Source of the DNA: Stictocephala bisonia
Taxonomy: Eukaryota > Arthropoda > Insecta > Hemiptera > Membracidae
DNA length: 64,000 nt
Assembly: GCA_035578905.1 (NCBI GenBank)
Contig: JAQJVL010000423.1
Span: forward strand, 62,001 to 126,000
Direction: 5' to 3'
Position numbers and translations under genes: made by a program. Within the stretch, counting starts at the first letter, position 1. Every line of letters starts with the position of its first letter. This document shows, one piece after another, positions 1 to 9,674 of the stretch. Under the pieces are notes generated by a model, which searched no databases, was not told the origin of the DNA, and saw only the letters and a list, made by a program, of their open reading frames with translations.

Positions 1-595
1 CTTCTAGCTCCTTTGACAGAATGTCTATTGCACCTGGTATGGCTAAACTTCGAACGTTCCACGTTCCAAATCTCAATTCCTTTATGCAAAGCCGGGTCTT
101 ATTCCTTAAGTTCCAGTCCTGTTTCAAAGCATTTTGTTGGTGATACGTAACGAGCTAGTTTTTACGAGGCGGGTTGTCAGCCCAACGCTCAACCCCCAAC
201 CTGGAGGACCAGGAGTTTGTGATCAGAGTCTTCTTCTCCTAGGCCAATTGCTTTCACTGCAGCTTCAAGACGTTGGCCTGGCCTCGGTGTTACATCAGAG
301 TGACCTTCTCCTAGCCTTCGGGTACCCAAACCCTATCGTACAAGGCAGTACGGGCAGTGCTTATTTGATGGCGGCACTTCCTCGCCATGACACAGCACTA
401 TCATCAGGCTCATGTGGACTTGCTGAGTGTGACCCCGCCACAGATCACCCTCCCACGCCCTCCGGTGCTGCCGCCTCGGTCCGGGACTGCTTATTCGGGT
501 TACCCCTTATTCGCAGCTGTCCACCATATCTGGTGGAACATTCACTATCCGCCACCTGTGACCCGCCCTTTACCTGAAGCTCGGTTCCCCTAAAG
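1..595 (-). mobile_element. 5' part of an RTE-like non-LTR retrotransposon, cut by the window edge
   Basis: Read on the minus strand, about positions 94 to 1 encode the start of an apurinic-type endonuclease, including GTWNVRSLAIPGAIDILSK. This is the first conserved block (the TWNVR motif) of the endonuclease in RTE/BovB-like retrotransposons. The reading frame runs off the left edge, so the reverse transcriptase would lie outside the window. The relatively GC-rich stretch from about 100 to 595 is probably the 5' untranslated part of the same element; plus-strand open frames there look fortuitous. The clade assignment rests on this one short motif. Confidence 0.55.
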
Positions 596-703
596 GGGAG
601 GCAGGCATTAGGATTCTTTTATTTTTAATATTTTTTTGGGTTAATATCATGACACCTCCACCCAAATGATTAGATCTAGTATAACCAGAGGAGTATAACC
701 AGA

Positions 704-1115
704 GGAGTAAAAGGATCTGTCCTTGGCCCTGTGATGTTTACTTTATTCACAAACAACATGTCTCAACGCCTGCACAGACTTTCATGTATGCAGATGACAC
801 TACTCTTCTGTCTGCAAGGAACTCCACTGACAAATTGGCAGTAAGCTCATACATCTCATTAAATATGGCTTACCAATACTGCCACACCAGTGACCTTGTG
901 GTCAATATGTCAAAGACAAACCAGATGGCGTTTGTTAGGAAACGGAACCAGGTGATAATTCTTCCAAATGTTCAGATGAATCAAAATACTAGATTTGTAG
1001 GACTGACTAGTGACTATGAACACATGTCAGGGACACAGCATATTGACACGTTGTGCAAGAAATTTAACCCAAGTCAGTATTTTAGAAATGTTATATTTAC
1101 TAGTGAAAATCTGTT
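704..1115 (+). pseudogene. Non-LTR retrotransposon reverse transcriptase fragment
   Basis: The plus strand encodes the palm region of a Jockey/CR1-like reverse transcriptase. GSVLGPVMFTLFTNN is followed by the catalytic MYADDTTLLSA block and then by HIDTLCKKFN, the usual thumb-side motif. A frameshift just before MYADD (near position 783) separates the first block from the rest, so the copy is dead. Both ends of the element are missing. A 15-bp local duplication (ATAACCAGAGGAGTA, near 681-710) sits at the left margin. Related but separate fragments lie at 3660 and 5440-6063. Confidence 0.8.
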
Positions 1116-1149
1116 TAAATGCAAACATTTTTAAAAATAAGCGTAGTCA

Positions 1150-1513
1150 TGTTCTTCTAATAAATACCTTTAATTTGATATACAAATTGAAGTATCCTCT
1201 CTCTTAAGATATTTTCCTGACTCCTTGGGGACCATCCTCCTGATGTGATAAATAATTGATAATAGCTTTAAAAATAGAGTTTTAGGCACCAATGTTTTAC
1301 AAATTACTGCTTTAATGTACAATTGCTAAAGTAAGTAAAATGTTTTATCAAGCTCAAACTAGTAAATTTAACATTTCCAGTTCCAGGGGAAAGGCGTTGT
1401 ATTTTCCTAATTAATACCTTTAATTTGATGTACAATTTTACCTATGCTCTCATTTAAGATTTTCTGCTGTCTCCTTGTGGGATGGCCCCCTGATATGATA
1501 AAAAAATTAATGG
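1150..1513 (+). repeat. Pair of diverged direct repeats of about 120 bp
   Basis: Positions about 1150-1270 and 1393-1513 are clearly related. Both contain AATACCTTTAATTTGAT, a CTCTC..TTAAGAT stretch, and a GACTCCTTGGGG / GTCTCCTTGTGGG motif followed by CCTGATRTGATAA. The offset is about 243 bp. The repeats do not encode anything recognisable and are of unknown origin. Confidence 0.6.
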
Positions 1514-1774
1514 TTGCTTCAAAAAATATATTGCTGTTTACAGACTTAACTGCCATCCTGAATATTTTTTATTTAGTGTGTATCACCTAATTATTATTAA
1601 TTAATCTAATTGAAAAACAAATATTAATTTGTAAGTAAAACATCAAATGTGCTTATCTTTAAGATTATTTAGGTTTCTCATTTCCCTAGATCTTTACATT
1701 TGTTATGAATAAATGTTGCTATTTGTAAGATTATATTAAATCTCAAACCAGTTATGAACATCACATAAACTTAC

Positions 1775-1908
1775 TTTCTTGCTATATTAAGCGCTTTTTT
1801 TAAGAGGCCATCTAATCTTAGTGACTGCAATCTAATTGTAGCAATTTTCGTTGCACGGGGAAGATCTTCTTCAACATCTGAATCACTATCAGAATCATAT
1901 TCTGGTCT
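1775..1908 (-). CDS. MTRES1: Internal exon of an S4-domain protein, MTRES1-like
   Basis: A single 134-nt exon on the minus strand. It is bordered by a good acceptor (TTTACAG at 1915-1909) and a canonical donor (GTAAGT at 1774-1769). It begins in phase 0 and ends after two bases of a codon. It encodes an acidic stretch (PEYDSDSDSDVEEDLP) and then IRLQSLRLDGLLKKALNIAR. This fits the acidic linker plus first helices of the S4 RNA-binding domain of mitochondrial transcription rescue factor 1, a matrix protein that binds RNA and supports mitochondrial transcription under stress. The next exon should lie to the left, outside the window or beyond the transposon debris. No upstream exon could be found. 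Family membership is inferred from one exon; another S4 protein is possible. Confidence 0.5.
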
Positions 1909-1919
1909 CTGTAAATTAC

Positions 1920-2500
1920 ATTTCAATAAGAATGCTATTTTGACATATAATTCTGTAAATTTCTTTAGTTAAAAAAGGTAATTGTTCAAAAAGCTGATAA
2001 GGTTAAATAAATATTATTACATAAAGAGATTGAAAACGGAACATAGTCAGAAAAGAAATCCTTGAGGATAAATACATTTAAAGAGAAATGACATCATCAG
2101 CAAATAATGAATAAATATGTTCTTTTATTATCTGCTAAAATAAAACTAAGTTAGCTAAACACACTTGTGCGAACCTCGACACTATTAAGTAAATTCAAGA
2201 CACTAAGATAATTAATACTTCAGTGAAATGATAACTGTATGTTGTAATAATTGAGTAATTGACTGAATGATATTATAATAATGAATTAATGAAATTATGA
2301 ATTGCCAGCTATGAAAATGATGGAAGTATGTATACTTCAAAAAATGATTGAATGCAGCCTGTGTGGCTTGAAGTGAGGATCACACGGCCGAGACGATAGG
2401 ACGATACTAAAGGGTAGTTTCTCTCCAAGCCACTCCCACTCTGCCGGAAAGGAATGAGGGAAGCAAGAAGAATAATCCTACTTGGTGCCTCAACAACACA
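1920..2500. other. No recognised gene or repeat
   Basis: AT-rich DNA, upstream (intronic) side of the MTRES1-like exon. I see no coding pattern, terminal repeats or RNA motif. Confidence 0.4.
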
Positions 2501-2503
2501 TAT

Positions 2504-2609
2504 CCTCACCATGATACCTTATGTATTGTTTTAGTTACTGTGAGAATGTTTGCTTGATAGCATACGTTCCCACTGTAACTAAAACAATACATTAGGTATC
2601 ATGGTGAGG
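2504..2609. repeat. Small foldback (hairpin) repeat
   Basis: Left arm CCTCACCATGATACCTTATG... (from 2504) and its inverse ending in GGTATCATGGTGAGG (to 2609) match over about 38 bp with two mismatches, around a loop of about 30 bp. This looks like a small non-autonomous foldback element. No clear target duplication was found. Confidence 0.7.
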
Positions 2610-2927
2610 CTGGGCTGTAAATTATGACATCTCACATGCAAATCAGCTGGTTTGATTATTTTATTATTTACTGGTAATTAAATCTAGCAATCACATGGAA
2701 TTTTTCAGTTAAATTGTAAGCAAGCTATTTACCACTAATCAGCTTGAATTGTAACCAAGTGAATTAAAACAAGCATTTTTGTGTTTATTTGTTGTTCCAC
2801 TCTGCTGCCACTTGTCTTTTAGTCTTGATAACATTACTAAAAATAACTCGTTTTGGGGGATAAAATGTCACACTGTTTAATCATAAAAAAATTTGTCAAC
2901 AGCAAAGTTAACCCAGCTTCATTCATT

Positions 2928-2996
2928 TCTAAGACGCCGATTGTAGATATATGGGCGAATATGAGGGGTGAATGAGTGTGATGAGTGAAGTTGAAC
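2928..2996 (-). repeat. Inverted copy of the SINE 3' tail
   Basis: This stretch (AAGACGCCGATTGTAGATAT then GGGCGAATATGAGG) is the reverse complement of the tail of the SINE that ends at 3306 and of its relatives at 7145 and 33665. With 3010-3306 it makes the region look like a foldback unit. It may instead be a second, inverted SINE insertion. Confidence 0.6.
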
Positions 2997-3009
2997 GAGT
3001 ATAGCAATT

Positions 3010-3306
3010 GTAATATCTGAGTTCAACTTAGCTCAGAAAGGACTATTTATTAATAGCCCAATAGCCAGGGCAAATATTCATATCCTAAAGGTTCTCAGTT
3101 CGATCTCAATCAAAGTCAAAACAAATTTTGAAAGTATCAGCTCTGATAGCCACCGCCTGTTCACTTGTCATTGGTTTATTAATTGATTACACTTCCTAAG
3201 GAAGTTTGTAACAATGACTACATTCCCTCATCTACAGTCATCATATTCATTCCAAATCCATATTCGCCCAAATATTGATGATCGTCTTAAGAATAAATAA
3301 ATAAAA
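3010..3306 (+). mobile_element. tRNA-derived SINE (candidate)
   Basis: An RNA polymerase III-like A box TTAGCTCAGAAAGG lies at 3028-3041 and a B box GTTCGATCTC at 3098-3107. This is the arrangement of a tRNA-derived short interspersed element. The body continues to a conserved 3' region (CATATTCGCCCA...GATCGTCTTAAG) and ends in an AATAAATAAATAAA tail. The 3' region recurs at 6965-7145 and 33590-33668, which supports a dispersed family. The A-B spacing (about 57 bp) is longer than in most tRNAs, so the tRNA origin is inferred. Confidence 0.6.
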
Positions 3307-3659
3307 AGAAATCAACTGTGAGCAGTAATTGCAGAGTAGCTATTAACCAATTGCAAAAGCTGAGTATGTTTTTTTAAATGTGTTTATGAACATACAGTAC
3401 GTCTCTTTATGATAATCTTCATTAGCCAATTTGTGTATTTTAGCAATTAGAGATGGTTAGATATATACTTCAGCAAATATCACACACGAAATGGATGACC
3501 TATGATATAAAAAATAAAAAAATAACAGCATAAGAACCCAGAATTATTTGAAGATCATTAATATGTAAAATTCCAATCTCATACACCAGCGTTTTTGACA
3601 GCCAATCTGTCAAAAATTAGATTGGTAATATTTTTATTCCAATAAAAGTAACTACTAGG

Positions 3660-4125
3660 TTTATTGTACCCAACTAAAATTGAAAACTTGGAAAAATTAA
3701 AACTTCCAGCAACCAGAATTACTCGGGATAGTGAATCATCTGTAAACTGGATTAGTAAAAATATTGATTCAAAATATATGAATGCTAAAATTATTAATAC
3801 ATATTTATCAGATAACTGCATAAACCTGCACATGAACCATCACCTAGACACAGCAAAAACCAGTTAAATTTCAGAGATTTCTTAAGAAAATAAATATTGA
3901 TGATCTTACGATGACAGCTTCAAAGTGAAAACTACGAATATTTATTCATGGCACGTTATACAGAGGAGGCATTTAATGCATTCAGCAGAGCTCTAATATC
4001 ACCCCTAAATAAGCACACCAGAGTAAAAAAAGAACTAAACCATGGGTTAATGATTATAAAGCCAAGAGAATCACGCCACCTTAAATCTCTTTTTGTAAAT
4101 ATAGCACACAAAACTCTTAATCCTT
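3660..4125 (+). pseudogene. Non-LTR retrotransposon endonuclease/RT linker fragment
   Basis: The plus strand reads ITRDSESSVNWISKNID and IINTYLSDNCINLHMN, then in shifted frames TTNIYS and TEEAFNAFSRALISPLNKHT. This pattern (TYLSDH-like motif, then W..IY, then F..F) is the end of the endonuclease and the linker before the reverse transcriptase in Jockey/CR1-like elements. Several stops and shifts interrupt it. The reverse transcriptase proper is absent. Confidence 0.6.
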
Positions 4126-4290
4126 GATCCGGGGTTGTCCACTTTTGGACAATTAATTATGCTACCACACTGGTGGCCGTCCATTTTTTTATGGTTATGT
4201 ATTGCGTCAAATATTAATTTACTGAAATAACTAAAATCAGAGTTTTCAAAATGATTTGAAAGGCAATGGAAACGACACTAGATGCCCAAT

Positions 4291-4304
4291 CTATATATAT
4301 AGAT

Positions 4305-4353
<49 letters not shown>
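4291..4353. repeat. (AT)n microsatellite
   Basis: A nearly pure TA dinucleotide run with a short TAGA interruption at its left end. Confidence 0.95.
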
Positions 4354-4356
<3 letters not shown>

Positions 4357-4570
4357 TGGTTTTCGTCAAACGAAATAATTAAAAAAGAAAAAAACTTTGA
4401 AGGACAGAGAAAAACTCTAGTCCTCTAGTCAGAAGACACGTTGCTATCTTGAGCACTTGGCCAGCTTCATTTGTTGTTTATGTTTATCAAGTAACACTAT
4501 ATTACAGTGTTTTATTGTAAGAAACTATATGCCACTTATGTACCTTAAATTTAGATTTCTTGCTACGAGT

Positions 4571-4715
4571 ATTGGAATCTAGTGGCACAATGCTGTAACC
4601 CAGCTACTTGAGGATAAAGTGTTTGGGAGATTGAAGGCAATAGGTTCCATGCTCAATTGACACGGCGTCCGCTCAATGGTTGCCATTAAAGTGGACACTA
4701 CTAGAGAAGTCTGTG
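4571..4715 (+). ncRNA. 7SL (SRP RNA) Alu-domain-like fragment, probably a pseudogene
   Basis: The stretch TTGGAATCTAGTGGCAC...CTGTAACCCAGCTACTTGAG, then GGTTCCATGCTCAATTGACA and CGGCGTCCGCTCAATGGTTG, follows the order of landmarks in the Alu domain of signal-recognition-particle RNA. Those are the 5' GGUGGC..CUGUARUCCCAGCUACU block, a central GGGUUC, and GGUGUCCGC..UUCGGCAUCAAUAUGGUGAC. The similarity ends near 4715, where a hAT-like terminus begins, so most of the S domain is missing. It is either a truncated 7SL pseudogene or a 7SL-derived SINE. I compared it from memory of the family only. Confidence 0.45.
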
Positions 4716-4728
4716 GTGTTAGTGGCGG

Positions 4729-4990
4729 ATCCAGCAATTATCCATGGGGCGGGGGCTAAGTTTGCAAAGGCTGTTGGCCATGACAGTCCCTCCTAGACAT
4801 GACAGGTTTTAATCCCATAAAAACAATGTTATTTTCGAACCAGACATACGATCACGCATATCCAAATGAAACAGTTATTTTTAAACGGATTTTCTCAAGC
4901 AAATTGCATTTAATCAGGAATGAAATTGCGCATTGGAATTGCTTTGCAAATTCCTAATTAATTTTTTTTAATAAATAAAAAATATTTTGT
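4729..4990 (+). mobile_element. hAT-like terminal fragment plus dispersed repeat
   Basis: TAGTGGCGGATCCAGCAATT...GGGGCGGGGGCTAAG resembles the CAGTGGCGGATCCAG-type ends of many insect hAT elements. It is followed (about 4762-4850) by a diverged copy of a repeat that recurs inverted at 5036-5205 and direct at 7320-7505. No partner terminus was identified. Confidence 0.45.
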
Positions 4991-5035
4991 TTGAAGTTTT
5001 TATTTTCATCTCTTTTTCAAAACTAGGCTTATGTA

Positions 5036-5205
5036 TTCAAAATATGTAAAGCAAACCAAATGCGTAATATGATAACGTTTAAAATGACACCTCATACACA
5101 TTATGTTGTCAATAAATAATGAAAAAATATGGATTCTCAAATAACATTGTTCTTATGGGATTACAACCAGCATAGCGGACAGCCTCTGCAAACTCTTCAA
5201 GTACT
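5036..5205 (-). repeat. Dispersed repeat copy with coding-like character
   Basis: On the minus strand this copy can be read as EEFAEAVRYAGCNPIRTMLF and then FENPYFF. The same sequence, with changes, occurs at 7320-7505 (plus) and partly at 4762-4850 (plus). Shared DNA landmarks are GTTTGCAGAGGCTG, TAATCCCAT.AGAACAATG and TGTCATTTTAAA.GTTATCAT. The origin is unknown; it may be a fragment of a transposase or a captured exon. Confidence 0.5.
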
Positions 5206-5439
5206 GTACTGTATTTAAAACCAAACTGGTCCGATAATGGATAACTCCCCAATGTCCTCATTAGGCCTACTCTTGCACCCAAGAGGATTATCAAATTACC
5301 ATTCTTCACCTATTGACAGGCGAAGAAATATAAATTCAAATGATTTATTTTCCATTAAGTAATTTACAATTACAATAGGCATCGTCATATTAAATATAAA
5401 TAAGAGTAAAATCTAATATAATATAATAAGAATAAAAGA

Positions 5440-6063
5440 TTATGGAACTAAATCATACATAAAACAATCCAGATATTCATCTATTGAGTAAAAAGATTTA
5501 GATTTAAGCCATCTTGACAATGTTATCTTAAATTTCTTTACAGGCAGTGACCTTATGTTTAAAGGTAATTTATTAAATAAATTTACCTGTTGGTAATTAA
5601 AACTCTTTTAAATACCAACAGATTACTTTTAATTAGATTGACTTTTCCAATCTAAAATTAGGTATAAATAAGTTATGCTTTTTCCTGGTATCATGTATTT
5701 GGTTGTTATTTTTAAATTTACCAATATTTTCTCTAACAGAAATCAGGTTACTAAAAATATAAATACTAAATACAGTCATCATATTAAAATTAGAAAAACT
5801 TTCCCTGCAGTACTCACGTGAGGTTAAACCACCTATAATTCTCACAGCCTTTTTTTGCCACAAAAAAACTTTATGAGCAGAACTGGAATTTCCCCAAAGA
5901 CGGATCCCATAGCACAAATGAACATGAAAAAACCACAAAATAAGCCAAAAAGAGTGTGTTTGGATTTACACAGTATTACAGCTTTCTCAAAAGATATATT
6001 ACTCTTGCCAATTTCTTGCAAACATGTTCAATATGGATATTCCAACTGAGTTTACTGTCCAAG
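5440..6063 (-). pseudogene. Non-LTR retrotransposon ORF2 C-terminal fragment
   Basis: On the minus strand, from 6063 downward, one reads FLDSKLSWNIHIEHVCKKLA, then LWGNSSSAHKVFLWQKKAVR, and finally LFNKLPLNIRSLPVKKFKIT with SRWLKSKSFYSIDEYL before a stop near 5446. This is the typical C-terminal end of a Jockey/CR1-like reverse transcriptase protein (LDS.LSW..H, YG..LWG, LFN.LP). At least one in-frame stop and two frameshifts break it. The 5' portion is missing. Confidence 0.8.
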
Positions 6064-6164
6064 AATATATAATATTATGAATAAACAATATAATAATGTC
6101 TTACTTGAAATTTACTTTGATACTTTAGTAAAGCCACGTTTTGGTGAATATCTAGAATAATCAA

Positions 6165-6420
6165 CATTTGTTGACAACAAATCAACTTTTTTTGCACTAT
6201 TGTATTGGTTTACAACAGCCGATATAGGGTAATGACGCAGAGTCGGCCAACCACATGCTCTGGACAGTGGAAGGAGAAGTGTTGGCAACAAATATTGACA
6301 ACACATTTTTATCTTTACCGACTACTGGTGGGTAATGTTGCCAAAACTTTTTCGGTGTTGACAACAATGTTGACGAACATTTTAGTACGATTAATAAAAT
6401 GTTCCTAGATGACAATTTTT
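6165..6420. repeat. Region of short inverted and direct TTGACAAC-type repeats
   Basis: Motifs such as GTTGGCAACA, TGTTGACAACAA and TTGTTGACAACAAATCAAC recur in both orientations here. The open frames in this stretch look accidental. It may be a degraded foldback element, but I cannot define its ends. Confidence 0.35.
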
Positions 6421-6960
6421 TTCCTCCTCAATAAATTGTAAATTCAAATATAAAAAGCAGTATACAATTTATATTGCATATGTATAGTGTACATGTACAT
6501 AGTGTTATTTTTTATTCTATTCTAATCTTGATTATAAATATGTATCTATTATTGTTATTTTAAATAAGGATCGCCAGTATAATATTATTTAAGTTGTCTT
6601 TGTCATGAATTCAAGTTCAAAAACTGTTCCGGTAGGCCAGTAATTATTTGTTTTGTTCAATAGCTGATGAATTTATATAAACACAATGTTATAATTATAA
6701 GGAAAATAGAATTTCAATTCGCTTTTTTGCAATTAGAACTAAAATTTTAAGTAAATTCCTTTTTTAGTAAATGCTTACATATGAGTTATACAGATAAATA
6801 ACCTATTCCATGTTACATTATCCCTCAATTTTGCCACTAGTTTTTCATTATTATTTAGTACGGTTATTTTTAAGTAACTGTTACTGATGTATAAATTATT
6901 TATAAAAATCGCCAATTTTGCCAACACCTGCATATGGTGTATGGAAAAGAGATTAAGTAG
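6421..6960. other. No recognised gene or repeat
   Basis: AT-rich sequence with no convincing coding or repeat signal. Confidence 0.4.
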
Positions 6961-6964
6961 AGTA

Positions 6965-7145
6965 ATATGCGCAATCCACTTGAGCTTTTGTCATTGGGAT
7001 ATTAATTAATGACACTTTCTGAGGAATAGTCGGCCTTAGTTTGTAACAATGACTACATTCGCTCATATACACTCATCACACTCATTCGAAATCCATATTC
7101 GCCCATATCTTGACGATCGGCGTCTTATGAACAAATAAATAAAAA
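6965..7145 (+). mobile_element. 5'-truncated copy of the tRNA-like SINE
   Basis: Matches the 3' half of the SINE at 3010-3306: GTTTGTAACAATGACTACAT, CTCATCACACTCATTCGAAA, CCATATTCGCCCATATCTTG, then GGCGTCTTATGAACAAATAA and an A-rich tail. The promoter boxes are missing, as expected for a 5'-truncated retrotransposed copy. Confidence 0.65.
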
Positions 7146-7319
7146 AATCTTTTTCTTATATACGTCATGTAATACTTGTACTTACACAATACAAATTTGA
7201 TGCAGTTTTTTAAAATATTTTTTTAGAAAATATGTATTTGTAAAACATCAACAGCTTTCCCCATTCAATTAAATAAAAATAATGCATTATGAATAAAGCT
7301 TTATTTGTAATGGCAATGG

Positions 7320-7505
7320 CAGAACACGCCTCTTTAAAAGTCTGCAGAGGCTGACGGCCATGTTGGTTTTAATCCCATTAGAACAATGCTATTTGCGAAT
7401 CCATATTTTTTCGTTATTTATTAACCAAAAGTTGTGTATTAGGTGTCATTTTAAAGGTTATCATATTGCGCATTGGGTTTACTTTTCATATTTTGTATAT
7501 TCATG
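7320..7505 (+). repeat. Dispersed repeat copy (see 5036-5205)
   Basis: Direct-orientation copy of the repeat at 5036-5205. It shares GTCTGCAGAGGCTGACGGCC, TTTTAATCCCATTAGAACAA and GTCATTTTAAAGGTTATCAT. Its reading frame is broken compared with the copy at 5036. Confidence 0.55.
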
Positions 7506-7714
7506 CATTTTGTACTTGTATTGTAATATATTTGTGCATTTTGTGCTTATATTGTAATAAATTTGTGTTGTATGACATTTACTTGTACTCTAATAGATTT
7601 GTAAATGTTTTATATACAAAAAGATAAAAGAATTTAACAAACTTGAAAACATTCATTTGTTAGTTACAGAAATTACGAATAGTAAAGAATAAGATTGTGT
7701 AATTATTAAATTTG

Positions 7715-8030
7715 GCCTAAGTTTACCATTAAATATCTCAAAACCTAACAAAAAGGGCCTACCCAGTGTACTATAGACAAGTACTACCTGAGGGTACAAC
7801 GTGCCATGATCAAAAAATTGCTTCGCAGAAGTTTTTAGAACTTAGAGCACTTTGAAATAGGCGATTTTGTGCGGCTGGCCGTTATTTGCGCCAAGTTCAC
7901 CAGTAAATATCTCAAAACCCAAACGTACTTTATTAGGAAAGGTACTACCCGATGGTGCAACTTCCTATATTCAAAAGTTATCTGCTCGGACGTTTTACAG
8001 CTGACTGTACTTTGAAATATGTGATTAATT
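7715..8030 (+). repeat. Two-copy tandem repeat, period about 170 bp
   Basis: The two halves share AAATATCTCAAAACC, GTACTACCYGAKGGT.CAAC and TTTTAGAACTTAGAGCACTTTGAAATA-like endings in the same order. The first copy starts near 7715 and the second near 7890. No coding function is visible. Confidence 0.5.
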
Positions 8031-9190
8031 CGCTAATTTGATAGTGTGTTTACTAAGGTGAGGTTATGTGTGTTGGCAGCACACCTGAAGAAATTTGCTG
8101 TAATATTCTTTCTATTGGGTAATATATGTTTGTTTACTTCCTTGGGTAATTATGCACTTTCTTGCCACCTCTGAAAATACGATTTCATGTTTAAAAAGTG
8201 GTGAAAAATGAGTTTATATCTCTTGAGGAGTTTGATTTCTTTCACGGAATACTCGTTTTTTGCCGAAAAATAGAAAAACTAGTTTTTTATCTAATAATGA
8301 AAAAACCAACTTTATTAAAAATCGTTATTTTTCGACAATTTTTTTCATTTCTCGTGTTTTTTTATGCTGAACACAAATACTGTATATAACTGGTTTTGTA
8401 GTAAAATTATTTTTTCAGCTCGAAAAATGCATTTTTACTGACAACCTAACTTATCCTAATTGTATATTTTCTCAACAAAAATTCGTAATTTGCGTTAAAT
8501 TCAAGCGTTTGGCGCAGGCCGTCACTCCGGTGGGAATATACGTGAATTCCGTTTTTGTGATTAATAGTTGTTGTATATAATGATCGCGTAATGGCCGCTA
8601 CTCGCGATGGTAGTTTTTCCGTTATTTCTCGATAAATATTAGTAATAGACCAAAATAGTTTTCAAATTTGTATTCAGCGCAAAAAACATCAAAATAAAAA
8701 AAGATGATTAAAATACCATTTAAATTAACGGAAATATGACAAAAATACTAAAAGTTGTGACATTGGTTTTTTCAAATTTTTCGGTAAAATACGTATTTCC
8801 GAGAAATAAATAGCATATCTCTTGAAAATACAGCCAATTCTAGACCCATTACAAGCAAAATGTTCCAAATTTGTTCGGTGGCAAGAAATTGCATAAATAT
8901 CCTTCCTAGCTATTGTCTTAACATGTAGGAAACAGTTTTGCTCATTAAAACTTGAATTAGAGAAACATTTAACAACTATCCTGTAATTCCCTCAAAAATA
9001 CCCTTTCCCTCCTTATAATTACCCTTTTACTGAATGGAAATACTGGACAGTTTCACACCGTTACCGTACTGCACTAAATTTTACAAATTGTCAAGCACTT
9101 TGCATGATACATTTTTATACGATTCTTTAAAACAACTAATTAAAACAGCCAAGGTTTGTCTTATAGGTTAACTTACCACTAATTTTTAGT
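8031..9190. other. Unassigned DNA with a weak terminal inverted repeat
   Basis: TAATTATGCACTTTCTTGCC (about 8147) and GGCAAGAAATTGCATAAATA (about 8882) form an imperfect inverted pair about 750 bp apart, which might mark a non-autonomous element. The interior has long T/A runs and GTAATGGCCGCTACTCGCGA near 8589, and no coding signal that I trust. Confidence 0.3.
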
Positions 9191-9193
9191 CCA

Positions 9194-9544
9194 TCAACAT
9201 ACCTGGGACTTGATTGATTTGCTTCTATAATTGCTAATTTTGGGGGCAAATGATTTAAGTAGGCCTACTTCTATTTTGTAACCACTTTTAAATGTAGATA
9301 AACATAATACAGAATTAGGCCTTTCCAAAACGTTTTCATATGAGCTGCACCAACTTGAAAAGCAAACACTATTATTTAAAAATGAGACATTGTTAACCCT
9401 GATATTATTTTTACAATGGTCCCGATAATATCTGAAATGTTTATAATTTTGAAAATCAGTAAAGCAGCATGCATTAGAATTAATTTCAGACAGATGATAA
9501 CCTATCAAGGAGAGTTTGTTCAATTTTTTTACTAATGCATTCAT
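9194..9544 (-). CDS. Unrecognised open frame of 116 codons
   Basis: An ATG-to-stop frame rich in Cys, Ser and Asn with no domain I recognise. There is no promoter, intron or family evidence. It may be random or a fragment of an unknown transposon. Listed only because it is one of the longer frames in a stretch without other features. Confidence 0.15.
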   Translation of the reverse strand: MNALVKKLNKLSLIGYHLSEINSNACCFTDFQNYKHFRYYRDHCKNNIRVNNVSFLNNSVCFSSWCSSYENVLERPNSVLCLSTFKSGYKIEVGLLKSFAPKISNYRSKSIKSQVC

Positions 9545-9674
9545 TATCCTGAAAATGTGTTACGTGTATAGGCTAACATAAACTTGTTATTTTCCTTATT
9601 TCCTTTTCCATCAAACGACATACATAATCTTCATATTTAAATAAGCACACAAACTAACAAATAGAGACGGGCGT

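Noticed and set aside
134..577. 147-codon plus-strand frame
   Set aside because: Lies antisense to the 5' part of an RTE-like element; no domain, Pro/Leu/Ser-rich as expected from a GC-rich untranslated region.
3028..3107. Functional tRNA gene
   Set aside because: A and B boxes are present, but no cloverleaf with paired acceptor stem could be made; a SINE head fits better.
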